Origin: Tieghemostelium lacteum
Taxonomy: Eukaryota > Evosea > Eumycetozoa > Dictyosteliales > Raperosteliaceae
Assembly (NCBI GenBank): GCA_001606155.1
Contig: LODT01000022.1
Coordinates: 434,001 to 498,000 of the forward strand
Reading direction: 5' to 3'
DNA: 64,000 bases
Numbering within the stretch: the stretch's first letter is position 1; each line of letters starts with the position of its first letter. Made by a program: the position numbers and the translations under genes. This document shows, in pieces, positions 44,166 to 55,505 of the stretch. The notes below the pieces were generated by a model. That model was not told the origin of the DNA, did no database searches, and was given only the letters and a program-made list of their open reading frames with translations.

Positions 44166-44735
44166 ATTATTTTAATTATTTTTGTATGTTCTATGTTCTC
44201 ATTTAATAAAATATGGTAATGGGAATAAAATAAAATGAAATAATAAGGTTGAATCGAAATGTATTTTTTTACTTCATATGTTATTATTATAAAATATGAA
44301 AATCTGCACTAATAATAGATATATATACCTCTATATTTATTTTCCAAAATTATTGGTGTGTTTGTTGTGTATACTCATGAGTGTTTAATTTTTATTGTTT
44401 TGGGAAAGAAATGAGTGTGTTTATTTTACAAAAACAACTAAGAGAAATAGGAAGGGGGTATGTTTGAAAAAACACTAATCACTATTCACACATTTTTACA
44501 ATATTTACATCATTTAAATATTTATAAAAACATTTAAATTTTGACATATAGTCAGAGATGTTGGAATAATGAATGAAAATTACTTTGAAATGATTTTCTA
44601 TGATTTTTTTGGGTTATTCTAGTTTTATTATAAAAAAACAGCAGAATAAGTCTAAAAGACTCATACTTTTATAAAAAAAAAAAATCTAAAAAAAAACAAT
44701 CAGTTTGTACAAAGGTTGGGTGTGAATTAAAAGTA
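44166..44735. promoter_or_regulatory. Divergent intergenic region (tweety / cortexillin-like)
   Basis: 570 bp between two divergent starts. AT-rich, with GT-rich stretches near 44355-44375 and a short GAAATAGGAAGGGGG purine block near 44445. No specific sites assigned; no gene seen. Confidence 0.4.
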
Positions 44736-46095
44736 ATGGCTACCAATAACTCTCAAATTGCAGCAAAGAAATGGGAGGATGCTCAAGAAAAAGTAGATAT
44801 TGAATTTATAGAGATTGAGAGATTGAAAGTAAAAATTACAGAATAGAACTAATACTTTAACTCTTTAAATAACAAAACTTGTTTAGGCATTTACAAATTG
44901 GGTAAATACATTACTTGCAAAAGTTGGAGAAAAGATTGAAAGTGTTACAACAGATTTTGCATCGGGAGTAAAGTTGATACACTTTTTGGAATTACTTTCC
45001 AATAAAAAGTGTAAGAGAAAGTATAATGCAGATCCAAAAGATAAGATTAATAAGATACAGAATCTACACATTGGATTGTCCTTTTTGGAGGATGATTTAA
45101 TGTTGAAAGCCAGAGGTGTAGGTGCAGAGGATTTCTATGATGGTAATAAGAAGATGATTTTAGGGTTCCTTTGGAATGTCTATAGAAGATACCGTATATC
45201 AATGATAGCAGCACAGGAACAGCAACAAGCTGATAAAGATCCTTCAGAGAAAGAGGCTGAGGATACACTACTGAGATGGTGTTCCAATATGGCTGGAATG
45301 AATGTCGGTCAGTTTAAGAGCGGGTTTAAAGATGGTATGGCATTTTTAGCTATGGCACAGCAGTTTAGTTCACCTGATGACACTAGTTTGTTGAATTTGG
45401 ATTTGGGGTCTGGGGTTGACAGCATAGCACGTTTGAATGCTGTTTTTGATTTTGCAGAAAAACATTTAAATATTCCAAAATTATTGGATGCAGATGAGTT
45501 GGCAAATGGATCTGCTGATGAACGAACTGTTATGTTGTATACAAGTTTGTTTTATAATGTCTACGAGTCCAGGAAAAAAGTTCAAAAATCAGAACATGAT
45601 GAATTGACTGAAAAGATCATGGAACAGGCTGAAATTGAGAAACATTCCATTAGTAAACTAATGAGATTGGAAGAGGAATTAAATATGTACAATGAGGAAC
45701 TTCGAATGGAGAGACTACAGAGATTTGCATTAGAGAAAATATACAGAGAGGAACAAGAGAAAAATCTACAGAATAATTTGTATCTTCTTAGAGATACTCT
45801 AGAGGAACATCAAATAAATCTCTGTAAACTACAACAAATGGTTCAGGAGTCTGCAACTGGAAAGAAAGCTCTTCTCTGGACACCAACTTCATATACAACT
45901 GATTATACTCAATCTCAAATAGAACAACTCAAAACTTTAGAATCACTTCTAGATGATGAAACCAAAAGAATTAATACTATAGTTCAATTTTCAAATGCAA
46001 AACCAATTAGTTTTCTAAAACAACAACAACAACAACAAGATCAACAGCAACAACAACAACAACAACAACATACTAGTAGTCAACAACAAGAATAA
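44736..46095 (+). CDS. Cortexillin-like actin-binding protein (two CH domains + coiled coil)
   Basis: Two exons, 44736-44792 and 44887-46095; 421 residues. The splice joins WEDAQEK to AFTNWVNTLLAKVGEK, matching the start of cortexillin actin-binding regions (W-E-x-x-Q-E-K-A-F-T). CH1 spans about 12-115 (DFASGVKLIHFLELL, DGNKKMILGFLWNVYRRYRI), CH2 about 135-235 (LLRWCSNMAGMNVGQFKSGF, DGMAFLAMAQQF, DERTVMLYTSLFYNVYESRK). Residues 245-350 are heptad-like coiled coil, giving a parallel dimer in cortexillins, which bundle actin at the cortex and cleavage furrow with IQGAP partners. The tail here is Gln-rich (poly-Q broken by D and H) rather than the basic PIP2-binding tail of cortexillin I. It ends 72 bp from the convergent INTS11 gene. 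Confidence 0.87.
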
Positions 46096-46167
46096 TTATA
46101 ATAATAATCTTAAAACAAACACCACACATTCACACCAATATAATAAAACTATACAATTTTTTCTTAT

Positions 46168-48137
46168 TTATTTCACATCAACAATGGAAAGTGACTTTAG
46201 ACATTGAATTAGAATTTTTGATAGATTATCATCCTTGTGTGACCACTGTAATTTTAAGATATTATTAGCAGTATTTAATTGAATTTGAATGGATTTAATT
46301 GAGAGTATAGTTTGATCTTGACTATTTCTTGTAATCATAAATCCAATTGGCAGTTGCTTTTGAAGTTCTTTTTGTAGGTATTCTATAGATAGATTATTGT
46401 TATTCACAGTGTTATTTATAATTTCTAAATTCAAATTATAGTCTAAATTGATTTCTTTTAGTAAAAGTTCTTTAGAGGCCTCATCAAAATCCAGTAGTTT
46501 CAAATGATGATTTTCACGTTGAATCATTATACCTTGCATAGGTATAGATACCACTGGACTATTGAGTTTCTTTGATTGATTGAAATTGAATAGTTCCTCT
46601 TCTGTTTCCTGTCCCTCCGATATTAAGTTTTGAGACTGTTTTAAAAGTTTTTGTTCTTGAGATTCAGAATACTCTACCAACTGTCTCTTTAACAGTTTAG
46701 TAGAGATATCAATTGGAATTGGTTTTTGTGTGTTAAAATTCACAGTGGTACCATTTGCCGGATAGTAACAAGGTATACTGAAATCTTTAATAATCTTTTG
46801 AGATAAAAACCCCATTTTCTCTCTCTCACCGTGTACCAACAACACATTCTTTGGACTTGACATTTTAATCAACTGCATAATACCCTTGGCATCAGCATGT
46901 GCTGAAAATGATAGATTATGTACTTTACACTTAACTTCCAATGTTGTCTTTTTATCAATCTCTACCATCTGTGGACCTGAGGTATTTGAAAGTAGTTTAT
47001 TACCAACAGTACCCACCACACAATAACCAGGAATAATAACCATATTCAATTCAGAAGGTGCCCATTTCTTAAAAACCTCTAAAGAGGCACCAGCATGCAA
47101 CATACCAGGAGTTGCAAAGAGTACCATTGGACCTGGTGCATCTACAAGATGTGATTGAAATGGTTTAATATGTTTGAAATCAAACATATTTCTCTGAACA
47201 AAAGTTTGTTTGATTTTTTGGTTTGTCCAATTAATGAATAGTTTGTAATAGAAATTAGCCTTCTCAGCTAACCCTGCTGAGAAGTATATAGGCACTGAAA
47301 GATTCATTTGCTCCCAATACGAGTCAATGAGTATACAAAGTTCCTGTACACGACCTAATGCAAATACAGGTATAAGTACTTTTCCACCTTTCTCAACGCA
47401 TTCATGAACACGTTTGAGAAAGTCTCTTTCTCTACCTCTTTTTGAGTCACGAATGGTTGTTGCATAGGTAGTTTCAGTAATCAAAAGGTCAGGTTTAATT
47501 TGATCTATCCATGCACTACCAAGGTGTCTATCAGGAGTCATGTTATAGTCACCTGTATAGACAACTGATTCATCACCTACTTTTGCATAAAACATTGCAG
47601 CACCTAGTACATGACCTGCATAGTATGCCTTGATAGACAGCTCCTCATCTACCTTTACAGTCTGATGTAGACCTACTGGTATAACCTTCTTCATACAATC
47701 TTTAATCATCTGAGGTGTAAAGAAATTACTCTCACCTTTTCTCTCTACCATAATCTTTCTGTAATCTTCTAATAGAATCGGACATATTGCTTTTGTAGGT
47801 AATGTCATATAGATAGGACCATCATATCCACACATTTCTGTAAAATAAGGTAATGCTCCACAATGATCTAAATGACTTCATTTAATCATCAATAATATAT
47901 TCAATGCACTATAGATTTCAATTCAATTACATACAAATGAGTTATAATTACACAATCAATTACTTTTGTAAATTGTTTGGTTTTTGAGATATAACTAAAA
48001 TCTGGGAATCTTCTTTCATCGTTATATCCCATATGCATCCCACAATCAAACATTATATTCTTATTCCCAATAGTAACAATAACACATGATCGACCTACAT
48101 CTTGACCGGCACCCAAAGGAACCACTTTGATCGTCAT
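46168..48137 (-). CDS. ints11: Integrator complex subunit 11 (INTS11), RNA endonuclease
   Basis: Two exons, 48137-47935 and 47875-46168; 636 residues. The metallo-beta-lactamase/beta-CASP fold is complete: [19 protein letters not shown], and the zinc-binding H67-x-H69-x-D71-H72 formed exactly across the splice, then [67 protein letters not shown], and [14 protein letters not shown]. Sequence across these blocks follows INTS11 rather than CPSF73. In the Integrator complex INTS11 cleaves nascent snRNA and other transcripts. The last 200 residues are Ser/Asn-containing and match the INTS9-dimerising C-terminal region in position. The acceptor used (GAAG) is less common than TAG, but no alternative gives HFHLDH. 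Confidence 0.93.
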
Positions 48138-48238
48138 TCTTAACTACAAAAAATTTAAAATAAAATTAAATTTTACAAATTAAGATCAAACCCCAATCAA
48201 GAGGATATACATAGATTTTATATAAAAATAAATTGAAT

Positions 48239-49138
48239 TTACAATGTGAAATCTTTTGGAACACCAACAATTTCACAGGTTTTATCCCAAAGTTGTTCAC
48301 ATAGATCTTCATTTTGAGATAATTGAGAAGGGGTTGTAATATTCTTTAGTTGGAAATATTTACCAGTTTCATTTTGTTTATTCAGAGTGAGACTTGCTAA
48401 ACCTTCAGCCATATCACTCATATTGTTACCAGTGAAATACCACAAGAGTTTGATGAAAGCAACTACTACATATCCCCAATTTTTAGTGAGATTGGTAATT
48501 GTAAAACCTGGATGTATAGAGTTTACTTTGACATTAGATCCCTTTTCAGCAAGTCTCTTACCAAGCTCTTTGGCAAACATTACATTGTAGAGCTTAGAAT
48601 TTGCATAGTCATCTTGTATGCTAAAGTTCTTTGCTTCTGTAGTTGCTAGATTATTTATATCTAATTTAGTAGGACTGTAATGTGTAGTAGATGCTACAAT
48701 TACAATGTTTCCGCCAAAAGTTGATTTATTCAGTTTATCCAATAGTGAATAAGTCAATAGAAAAGTACCATAATGGTTTGTACCAACAGTCAATTCATGA
48801 CCATCTGTAGTCTTTTCAAAAGTGTATGGCATTACACCAGCATTACAAACTAGAGTATCTAATGGAATGTTCAATGCCTTGAATTCCTTTACAAATTGTT
48901 TAATAGATTCAAATGATCCCAAATCCATATTCATTACAGTTATATCCAATTGATCATTAACAGATTTGAATTTACTATTCAATTCCTCAGCTACTTTAGT
49001 ACCTTTTACCATACTTCTAGCTGTAATAATCAATTTCAAATCTCTTTCTAATGCTAATACATTTAATGTTTCTCTACCAATACCATCTGTTCCACCTGTA
49101 AATAATACAACCTTCTTTGTTCCACTTCCTTCTGCCAT
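48239..49138 (-). CDS. Short-chain dehydrogenase/reductase
   Basis: Single exon, 299 residues. Classical SDR: Rossmann nucleotide motif TGGTDGIGRE (residues about 14-23), DLGSFESIKQF, NAGVMPYTFEKT (NAG motif) and an active site with Tyr and Lys in YANSKLYNVMFAKEL preceded by IVIVASTTHY supplying Ser. It resembles retinol dehydrogenase/WWOX-type reductases; substrate unknown. A hydrophobic patch near 230 (VVVAFIKLLWYF) may form a membrane-associated helix as in RDH11-type enzymes. A 5' intergenic region of about 250 bp separates it from the DHX33 gene. No breaks. Confidence 0.9.
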   Translation of the reverse strand: MAEGSGTKKVVLFTGGTDGIGRETLNVLALERDLKLIITARSMVKGTKVAEELNSKFKSVNDQLDITVMNMDLGSFESIKQFVKEFKALNIPLDTLVCNAGVMPYTFEKTTDGHELTVGTNHYGTFLLTYSLLDKLNKSTFGGNIVIVASTTHYSPTKLDINNLATTEAKNFSIQDDYANSKLYNVMFAKELGKRLAEKGSNVKVNSIHPGFTITNLTKNWGYVVVAFIKLLWYFTGNNMSDMAEGLASLTLNKQNETGKYFQLKNITTPSQLSQNEDLCEQLWDKTCEIVGVPKDFTL

Positions 49139-49385
49139 CTTTATTTTTCAATTCAAATAAAATTTGTAATTATACAAGTAAAATTAAAAAAAAAATAACT
49201 TCAGATTTTTATAAATCAAATGAAATGTTTTAAGGGTGTCATGGTACAACAAATTATGATTTGTAAATATCTATCGATTTTATGACGAATCCACTGATAG
49301 AGACAAAATTTTTTTATTCCATTTTCGTGCGACAACAACAACCTCATATTTATAGATGTCATCACCAATGAAATAGAATGTCACA

Positions 49386-51578
49386 CTAATTTGATTTAAA
49401 AGCTTCTGTAGTTTCTTTAATAGATTGTTGAGCGGATTTATCTTGAACTGTTGGAGATCTACCATAGTATTTTGGACAGACTTCAGGTAACCACATTGGT
49501 TCAATTGGTAAAATATTTCTTGCAAAAGCTTTAGAGGTGATTGTTAGTTCGTTAAATAGGATATACTGTGGGTTGACATTAAAGAGAAATGATGATGGAT
49601 GAATTTGAATTTCTTTGTTATCTGCCATGGTTTTGTATTTCTTGTCAGGTTGTAGCACGGCAACATTCAAAAAGAAACCGGTGATAAAACATTTTCTAAT
49701 TCTTTCGTAATCACTCTGACATGACACCATCTCCATTTTAGATTGCATACAGTATTTGACTAACTGTTCAAAGATATTGAGAATCTTCACCATAGATTTG
49801 ATATTGATGAAATGGTCATAACACCATTGCGGTGATCCGTTAACCTTTTGGTATTCTCTAAAGACATTTAGTAGGGTTATATGGTCACCTTCAGGTGAGA
49901 AGAATATGTTCTTTATATTCTCAACTTCTTTTGCCTTGTCTTTGGGTATGAAGAATATGGATTCCACTGATAACATACTGATTATAATTAAAACTTCCTC
50001 CAGACACTCAAATTCCACTGATTTTATAAGTGTTTTACTGTACATTGGGTCCAATGGAAACATTGACATTTTCTTACCAACCTCTGTTAATTTACCTTTA
50101 TCATCTAAAGCCTCGAGACAATACAATAATTCAAGACTTTTTTTCACAGTTTGTATTGGAGGACGTTCGAGGAAATCAAATGATAATACATCATCAATTC
50201 CAATAGTCTTTAGCTGTAAAATAACATTGGCTATATTTGATCTCTTAATCTCTGCAATCGATGATTCTTCAAGACGATTGAATATATCTTCAGTATAAAG
50301 TCTATAGCATTTACCATCGTATTCTCTACCAGCTCTACCAGATCTCTGTTTAGCAGATGCCTTGGAAATTGGTATAACACTCAAAGAATCAATACCAATA
50401 GTTGAATGATAAATCTTTGATTTCACAACACCGGTGTCTACAACATGTCTAATACCATTAATTGTCAAAGATGTCTCTGCAATGTTAGTTGCCAATATTA
50501 CTTTTCTACATCCTGCAGGAGCTTTCTCAAAGACCTTCATTTGTTGCTCTTGAGGTAACGCAGAGAATATAGGACACACCAATAGTTTTTTCACCCCACT
50601 AGGAAATCTTACAATTCTTTCAAGCAAAAGTTTTTCAAGATTTTCAATTTCGTCACGACCAGTTAGGAAGACTAATATATCACCTCCATGTTGCTCTTCA
50701 TCTGATCTATCCTCTTTATTTGTGTTTAAATGAATCTGAAGAACCGTCACCAAAGCTGCATCCACATAATCTTTCTGAACCTCTTCTGTATAGAAAATCT
50801 GTACTGGAAATTGTCTACCTTCAATATACAATACCGGAGCATTATTAAAATATTTACTAAATAACTCTGCATCCAATGTCGCAGACATTACTATAATCTT
50901 CAGTTCCTTATGTTTTCCATTTGGGTTTGATTTTACTAAATTTTTTCTCTTGTTTTGAACAGACTTTAGAAGACCAAACAAAACATCAGTATTCAATGTT
51001 CTTTCATGAGCTTCATCCAACATTATCACACTATATTTACTAAGCATTGGATCAATCATAGCCTCTCTAACCAACATACCATCAGTTAGATATTTCAGTC
51101 TAGTTAACTGAGATGACTTATCATCAAATCTAACTGTATATCCAACTTTTTCACCCAACTCCACACCCATCTCTTGACTTACTCTCTTAGCAATAGAAAC
51201 TGCAGCAACTCTTCTGGGTTGAGTTACAGCAATTGTCATTCCACCTTGAGTATAGCCATCCTCATACAGATATTGAGGTATTTGAGTTGTCTTACCAGTA
51301 CCAGTCTCTGATATAATAATAACACTTGAATTCTCTCTAAAATTCTTTAACAATGCTTCTCTAGCTGTGTATACAGGTAACATCTTCTTTTGTTCAATAA
51401 TCTCAGGTGGTACTTGATACTTTTTCTCAGCACTACTACCATTAGTAGACTTTACTTGTTTACTAGTATTGCCATTAGAGCTACTCTTTTGTTTCGGTAT
51501 TTTACTATGTTTATTTACTATATTTTCATTATTTTGTGATTTTTTCTTTAGTTTTACACTTGCAGATGTCGATAACAT
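49386..51578 (-). CDS. dhx33: DEAH-box RNA helicase, DHX33-like
   Basis: Single exon; the ATG at 51578 is preferred over a longer frame beginning at a non-ATG codon, giving 730 residues. Motifs in order: SETGTGKTTQIPQYLYEDGY (motif I), TQPRRVAA (Ia), LDEAHERT (II), VMSATLD (III), LVFLTGRDEIE region (IV), TNIAETSLTINGIRHVVDTG (V) and QRSGRAGRE (VI), then the winged-helix, ratchet and OB domains (HPSSFLFNVNPQYILFNEL). Placement of inserts follows DHX33, which works in rRNA synthesis/ribosome biogenesis and RNA sensing in animals; DHX35/DHX40 are the alternatives. The N-terminus is Lys/Ser/Asn-rich. It shares a 117-bp divergent promoter with the RNPC3-like gene. Confidence 0.88.
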   Translation of the reverse strand: MLSTSASVKLKKKSQNNENIVNKHSKIPKQKSSSNGNTSKQVKSTNGSSAEKKYQVPPEIIEQKKMLPVYTAREALLKNFRENSSVIIISETGTGKTTQIPQYLYEDGYTQGGMTIAVTQPRRVAAVSIAKRVSQEMGVELGEKVGYTVRFDDKSSQLTRLKYLTDGMLVREAMIDPMLSKYSVIMLDEAHERTLNTDVLFGLLKSVQNKRKNLVKSNPNGKHKELKIIVMSATLDAELFSKYFNNAPVLYIEGRQFPVQIFYTEEVQKDYVDAALVTVLQIHLNTNKEDRSDEEQHGGDILVFLTGRDEIENLEKLLLERIVRFPSGVKKLLVCPIFSALPQEQQMKVFEKAPAGCRKVILATNIAETSLTINGIRHVVDTGVVKSKIYHSTIGIDSLSVIPISKASAKQRSGRAGREYDGKCYRLYTEDIFNRLEESSIAEIKRSNIANVILQLKTIGIDDVLSFDFLERPPIQTVKKSLELLYCLEALDDKGKLTEVGKKMSMFPLDPMYSKTLIKSVEFECLEEVLIIISMLSVESIFFIPKDKAKEVENIKNIFFSPEGDHITLLNVFREYQKVNGSPQWCYDHFINIKSMVKILNIFEQLVKYCMQSKMEMVSCQSDYERIRKCFITGFFLNVAVLQPDKKYKTMADNKEIQIHPSSFLFNVNPQYILFNELTITSKAFARNILPIEPMWLPEVCPKYYGRSPTVQDKSAQQSIKETTEAFKSN

Positions 51579-51695
51579 TGTGAAATAAACTAATTTTCGA
51601 TTTTGTCGGTTTTTACCAAAGCCACCTCCACAATCCAATTTAAATTAAATTTTTTTAAATTTTTCTTTCAATTCATCACACTGAGAATGTAATTG
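51579..51695. promoter_or_regulatory. Putative bidirectional promoter (DHX33 / RNPC3-like)
   Basis: 117 bp between two divergent ATGs, with a TTTAAATTAAATTTTTTTAAATTTTT core. Shared control is inferred from spacing only. Confidence 0.45.
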
Positions 51696-53002
51696 ATGGA
51701 AATACAAAATAATAGATTAATAGTTAAATGTGTACCTCATAAACTCACTGATGAATACATTAATGAGTTTTTTAAAAAATTCAATATCACAGGAATCAAT
51801 ATAATGAATGGTGCAATGAGAGGTACTGTTTTTTTAGATTTTAAAGATAACATTGATTCAACTGATGCACTTTTAAAGTTAAATCAATACAAACTATTTA
51901 ATAAAACTTTAAAAGTTGAATATGTCAAAGGTTCTAGTCAAAATAAGGTATCTTCAACTACATCAACTGCAATTGCACATTCCAATACTACAAACCCACC
52001 ACTCATTATCCACAATCAACAACCACAAATTTCAGTCACCCCAAATAGTAAATTTCCACCAACCCAACAAACCATTGACTTTATAAATTCAAGATTACAA
52101 ACTGATTATGAATTTTTCAGTAAAGTACTATCGCTTATGACATGCACCAACACAACTGCGTCACCTCCACCAATTACTATCAATAACGATAAAAAAAGAA
52201 AATCTGAAAATTTAAATCAAGAAGAAACTCAAGATATTTCAACAAAATCAATCTCACAATTGGATATTGATCGAATTAATCAATTATTTCCAAATGCAAT
52301 TCCACTGAAACAACTAAAGAAATTTAAAGTTGACTCTAATGTTGATAATGATGATAATGATATTAGTGACAACAACAATAATAATAATAATGAAATTAAA
52401 ACTGTACTTCATATTGTTAAACCAGTTCAAAAGTCAACAACAATTGAAAGTAACCATAAATTTAACATTTTATCTAATTTATCATTACCAACACCTAATA
52501 TGGTAACATTAGATAGAATTCAAAGTGAAATAACCAATTCTGAAGCACTTGTAGATAATCAAGTTGAAAAACCAATTAAAATTATAACAATTGATGAAAT
52601 TCTTTCAAATAGGTCAACAATTGAAGAACTATTGGGTTTAGTTAAAAAAGCATCTCTGGAAATTGGTGATCCAACTTGTAAACTATATATAAAGAATCTA
52701 AGTAAATCCATTAGTAAACAACATTTCTATTCACTTTTTAGAAGACTATTCCAATCCGATGATGATATCATAGAAAATCTACGTGTAGACTACTTTAGAA
52801 AAGGAAAATTAAGAAATCAAGCTTTCATAACATTCCCAAGCATTGAATTGGCTCAAAAGGCACTTGAAGAATCACAAGGATACCATTTAGCTGATAATAC
52901 ACCTATTATTATTGTAAGTCTATTCTAAAATTTCAAAACTCAAATTGAATAGATACTAATTAAAATATTTAAATTTAGCAATATGGAAAACTAGACAAAT
53001 GA
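51696..53002 (+). CDS. rnpc3: RNPC3-like (U11/U12-65K) two-RRM protein
   Basis: Two exons, 51696-52913 and 52979-53002; 413 residues. The tiny last exon completes RRM2, turning PIII into PIIIQYGKLDK, as expected from the final strand of family members. RRM1 is at 5-80 (RLIVKCVPHKLTDEY, AMRGTVFLDFKD, LNQYKLFNKTLKVEYVK) and RRM2 at about 330-413 (CKLYIKNLSKSISKQHF, GKLRNQAFITFPS, LEESQGYHL), separated by an Asn/Asp/Thr-rich linker. This order, spacing and the K-x-R-N-Q-A-F strand fit the 65K protein of the minor-spliceosome U11/U12 di-snRNP better than U1A. In the family it bridges U11-59K and U12 snRNA. No U12-type intron (GTATCCTT or ATATCCTT) was found in this window. Confidence 0.75.
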
Positions 53003-53131
53003 ATTAGTTATATCAAATATTTAAATTTCAATTTTATTTTTTTTTTTTATTTCATTTTTTTTATCACTTCTCGAATTGAAGAGATTGCCTAAAACGAAAA
53101 TATATAAAATTTACTTAAAATTGTAGGAATA

Positions 53132-53576
53132 ATGTATACTAGTAACAGCTCTTCTACTTCTACTACTACAACCAATACTACACCAACCCAATCGCTGAGG
53201 TTGACTATAAAGAACAAAAAGAAAAAGTCAGTTCAATGGACTGAAAATACTGTAGATAATGAGCACATGCATAAAAAAATATCAAAAAGTAATTATTTTA
53301 AACATTGAGTGAATGAAAACTAGTAAATGTAGTTCTAATATATATTATAGAATGTTGTATATTTCACAAAAAGAAACCATATGATGAATCTAGTGATGAA
53401 TCGGGTGCAAGTGATAATGAACATGAACACCAACATGGTAGGTATTGACTAGATGTTAGTGACTAATCATTTTCTTTATATTAATAGTATCTTTTTTAGA
53501 TTGTAATTGTGACAATAATAATAATAATAACAGTAATAATGGAAATACAGAAAGTAGCAATAGTAGTGCAAACTAA
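53132..53576 (+). CDS. ppp1r11: Protein phosphatase 1 regulatory subunit 11 (inhibitor-3)
   Basis: Three short exons, 53132-53288, 53351-53437, 53500-53576; 106 residues, too fragmented to stand out as one ORF. The conserved core is complete: KKKKSVQWTENTVDNEHMHK (KVxW-type PP1-binding site), KISKKCCIFHKKKPYDESSD (with CC-I-F-H) and ESG. The tail is Asn-rich. PPP1R11/Ypi1 binds and restrains PP1 catalytic subunit in the nucleus; the Cys/His core may bind zinc. The N-terminus is Ser/Thr-rich. Each intron is about 60 bp with GT-AG ends and restores the family motif. Confidence 0.9.
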
Positions 53577-54303
53577 AAACACATTTTTTTAAATTTGAAA
53601 ATATAGGAATACCAAGTTGTTTGTACAACCTATATTTTCAAATAAAGATATTTCCTTGAAAATGACCAATTTTGGTATCAACACAGCCTCATACAAGTTA
53701 ACAAATATGATATTATAATAAGTTTGTTAAATACCAACCTATTCCTCCATTTATTCAACAATAACAACAAACTATAATAATTTAAACATTTATAAAAATG
53801 AATAAAAGACAGAGAATTTCCAAGCCCATCTACCACATAAGTAGATTAAAATTTCTTTAAAAAAGATTCAAATCCAAACAACTATAGAGAAATCTTAAGC
53901 GTTATGAGTTTTTTACCATTAAACAAAAAATATTTTCAATGAATTAAAATGATAATTAAATTTTTTTATTAAATAAAAATATTACCACCATTTCTTCAAT
54001 TTCAAGTATTTTATTTATTTATTTATTTTTATATTTTAATTTTTAATTATTTGTGTTATTCTCTTATTTACACATCTCAGTTAAATATTCCTTTAGAGTT
54101 ATTTATATTTATATATTTTTTGTTTTGGTTTATATAATTTCATTGTGTAATACCAAATCCCTCCAAACTCATCGATTTCTTCTCTGTGGCAGTTGAAAAA
54201 TTTTTTTTTTTTTTTTTTTATTTTCAAATATTTTTATTTATCAAAAAAAAAAAAAGATTATTGTAATTAATAATCACACATACATATATACTATTTAAAA
54301 AAA
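53577..54303. other. Intergenic, AT-rich, with inverted repeat after PPP1R11
   Basis: Bases about 53588-53650 hold two complementary arms (GAAAATATAGG and CCTATATTTTC) around AATACCAAGTTGTTTGTACAA, a likely 3'-end hairpin. The rest consists of A/T runs such as 54198-54220 before Rab11. No gene seen. Confidence 0.55.
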
Positions 54304-55505
54304 ATGTCAAAAGGATCAAATGAAGAATATGACTATTTATATAAAAGTAAGTGAAAATTAAAGATTTTATTGATAATCTTGTAACCAGGGAACAATAGTG
54401 CATGTTCACCAGAGTAGGGGAAAACCAGTAAAATGTAGACAAAGAGGGGAACAAAAAAAAAAAATATATAGATAGACAGTTAGATCAATTATAGATATGT
54501 TCTATTGATCAATAACAGTTTATGATTCATCTACATTGTTATAACAGAACCCATTACAGAGATTATAGAGTATAGAGTGCAAAGAGAGAGAAATTAACAT
54601 ACATTACAAAAACTTTTTTTCTAAAAAATAGTTGTTTTAATTGGAGACAGTGGAGTTGGTAAAAGTAATTTATTGTCAAGATTCACTCGTAATGAATTCA
54701 GTCTTGAAACCAAATCAACAATTGGTGTAGAATTTGCAACCAGAACTATTCAAACAGAAGGTAAAACTATTAAAGCTCAAGTTTGGGATACTGCAGGTCA
54801 AGAAAGATACAGAGCAATTACTAGCGCGTATGTACATTCAAGTAATGAATAGGATTATACAGGAGACATTTGATTTATTAATATATTTCAATTAATAATT
54901 ATAATATACAGTTATTATAGAGGTGCAGTTGGTGCTCTACTTGTTTATGATATAGCTAAACAAGCCACCTATAAAAGTGTTGAAAGATGGCTAACAGAAT
55001 TACGTGAAAATGCTGATCGTAATATTGAAATTATGTTAGTAGGTAACAAGAGCGATTTGAGACATTTACGTGAGGTATCAACAGATGAAGCAAAAGAATT
55101 TTCAGAAAAACACAAATTAACTTTTATTGAAACATCAGGTATGTACAAATCATGTTATACAAAACTCAAAATAGTTTATCAATACCTTATGGCAATATAA
55201 CCTATGTGGTGTTGTATAAAAAATTTTTTTTTGATAAAATTGATTCTAATTCATATAATGTGATCATTCTAATTAACACCAAATATTTTCAAAATAATAA
55301 TAATAATACAGCATTGGATTCAACCAACGTAGAATTAGTTTTCCAAAATATTTTAACTCAAATCTATCATTTAATGAGCCGTCCAACTCATGGTACTATT
55401 GACAACGGTGGTACCGACGGAACAGGACCAACTCCAGGTATAATAGTTAATGTTAATCCAAATGAAGGAAACGGAGCCACCTCAAAACCCAATTGCTCAT
55501 GTTAG
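54304..55505 (+). CDS. rab11: Rab11-family small GTPase
   Basis: Four exons, 54304-54346, 54632-54827, 54912-55138, 55312-55505; 219 residues. All G motifs are intact: [19 protein letters not shown] (P-loop), [13 protein letters not shown] (effector loop), [20 protein letters not shown] (switch II), NKSDLRHLR and [11 protein letters not shown]. Sequence around [20 protein letters not shown] and [13 protein letters not shown] identifies Rab11, which controls recycling endosomes and, in Dictyostelium, contractile-vacuole traffic. The C-terminus NCSC provides a Cys-x-Cys site for double geranylgeranylation. The hypervariable tail is Gly/Asn-rich. The first intron is long for this window (285 bp). 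Confidence 0.95.

Noticed and set aside
51579-51638. N-terminal extension MDCGGGFGKNRQN on the DHX33 frame
   Set aside because: It begins with TTG, lies within the 117-bp divergent promoter and is glycine-rich by chance; the ATG at 51578 is normal.
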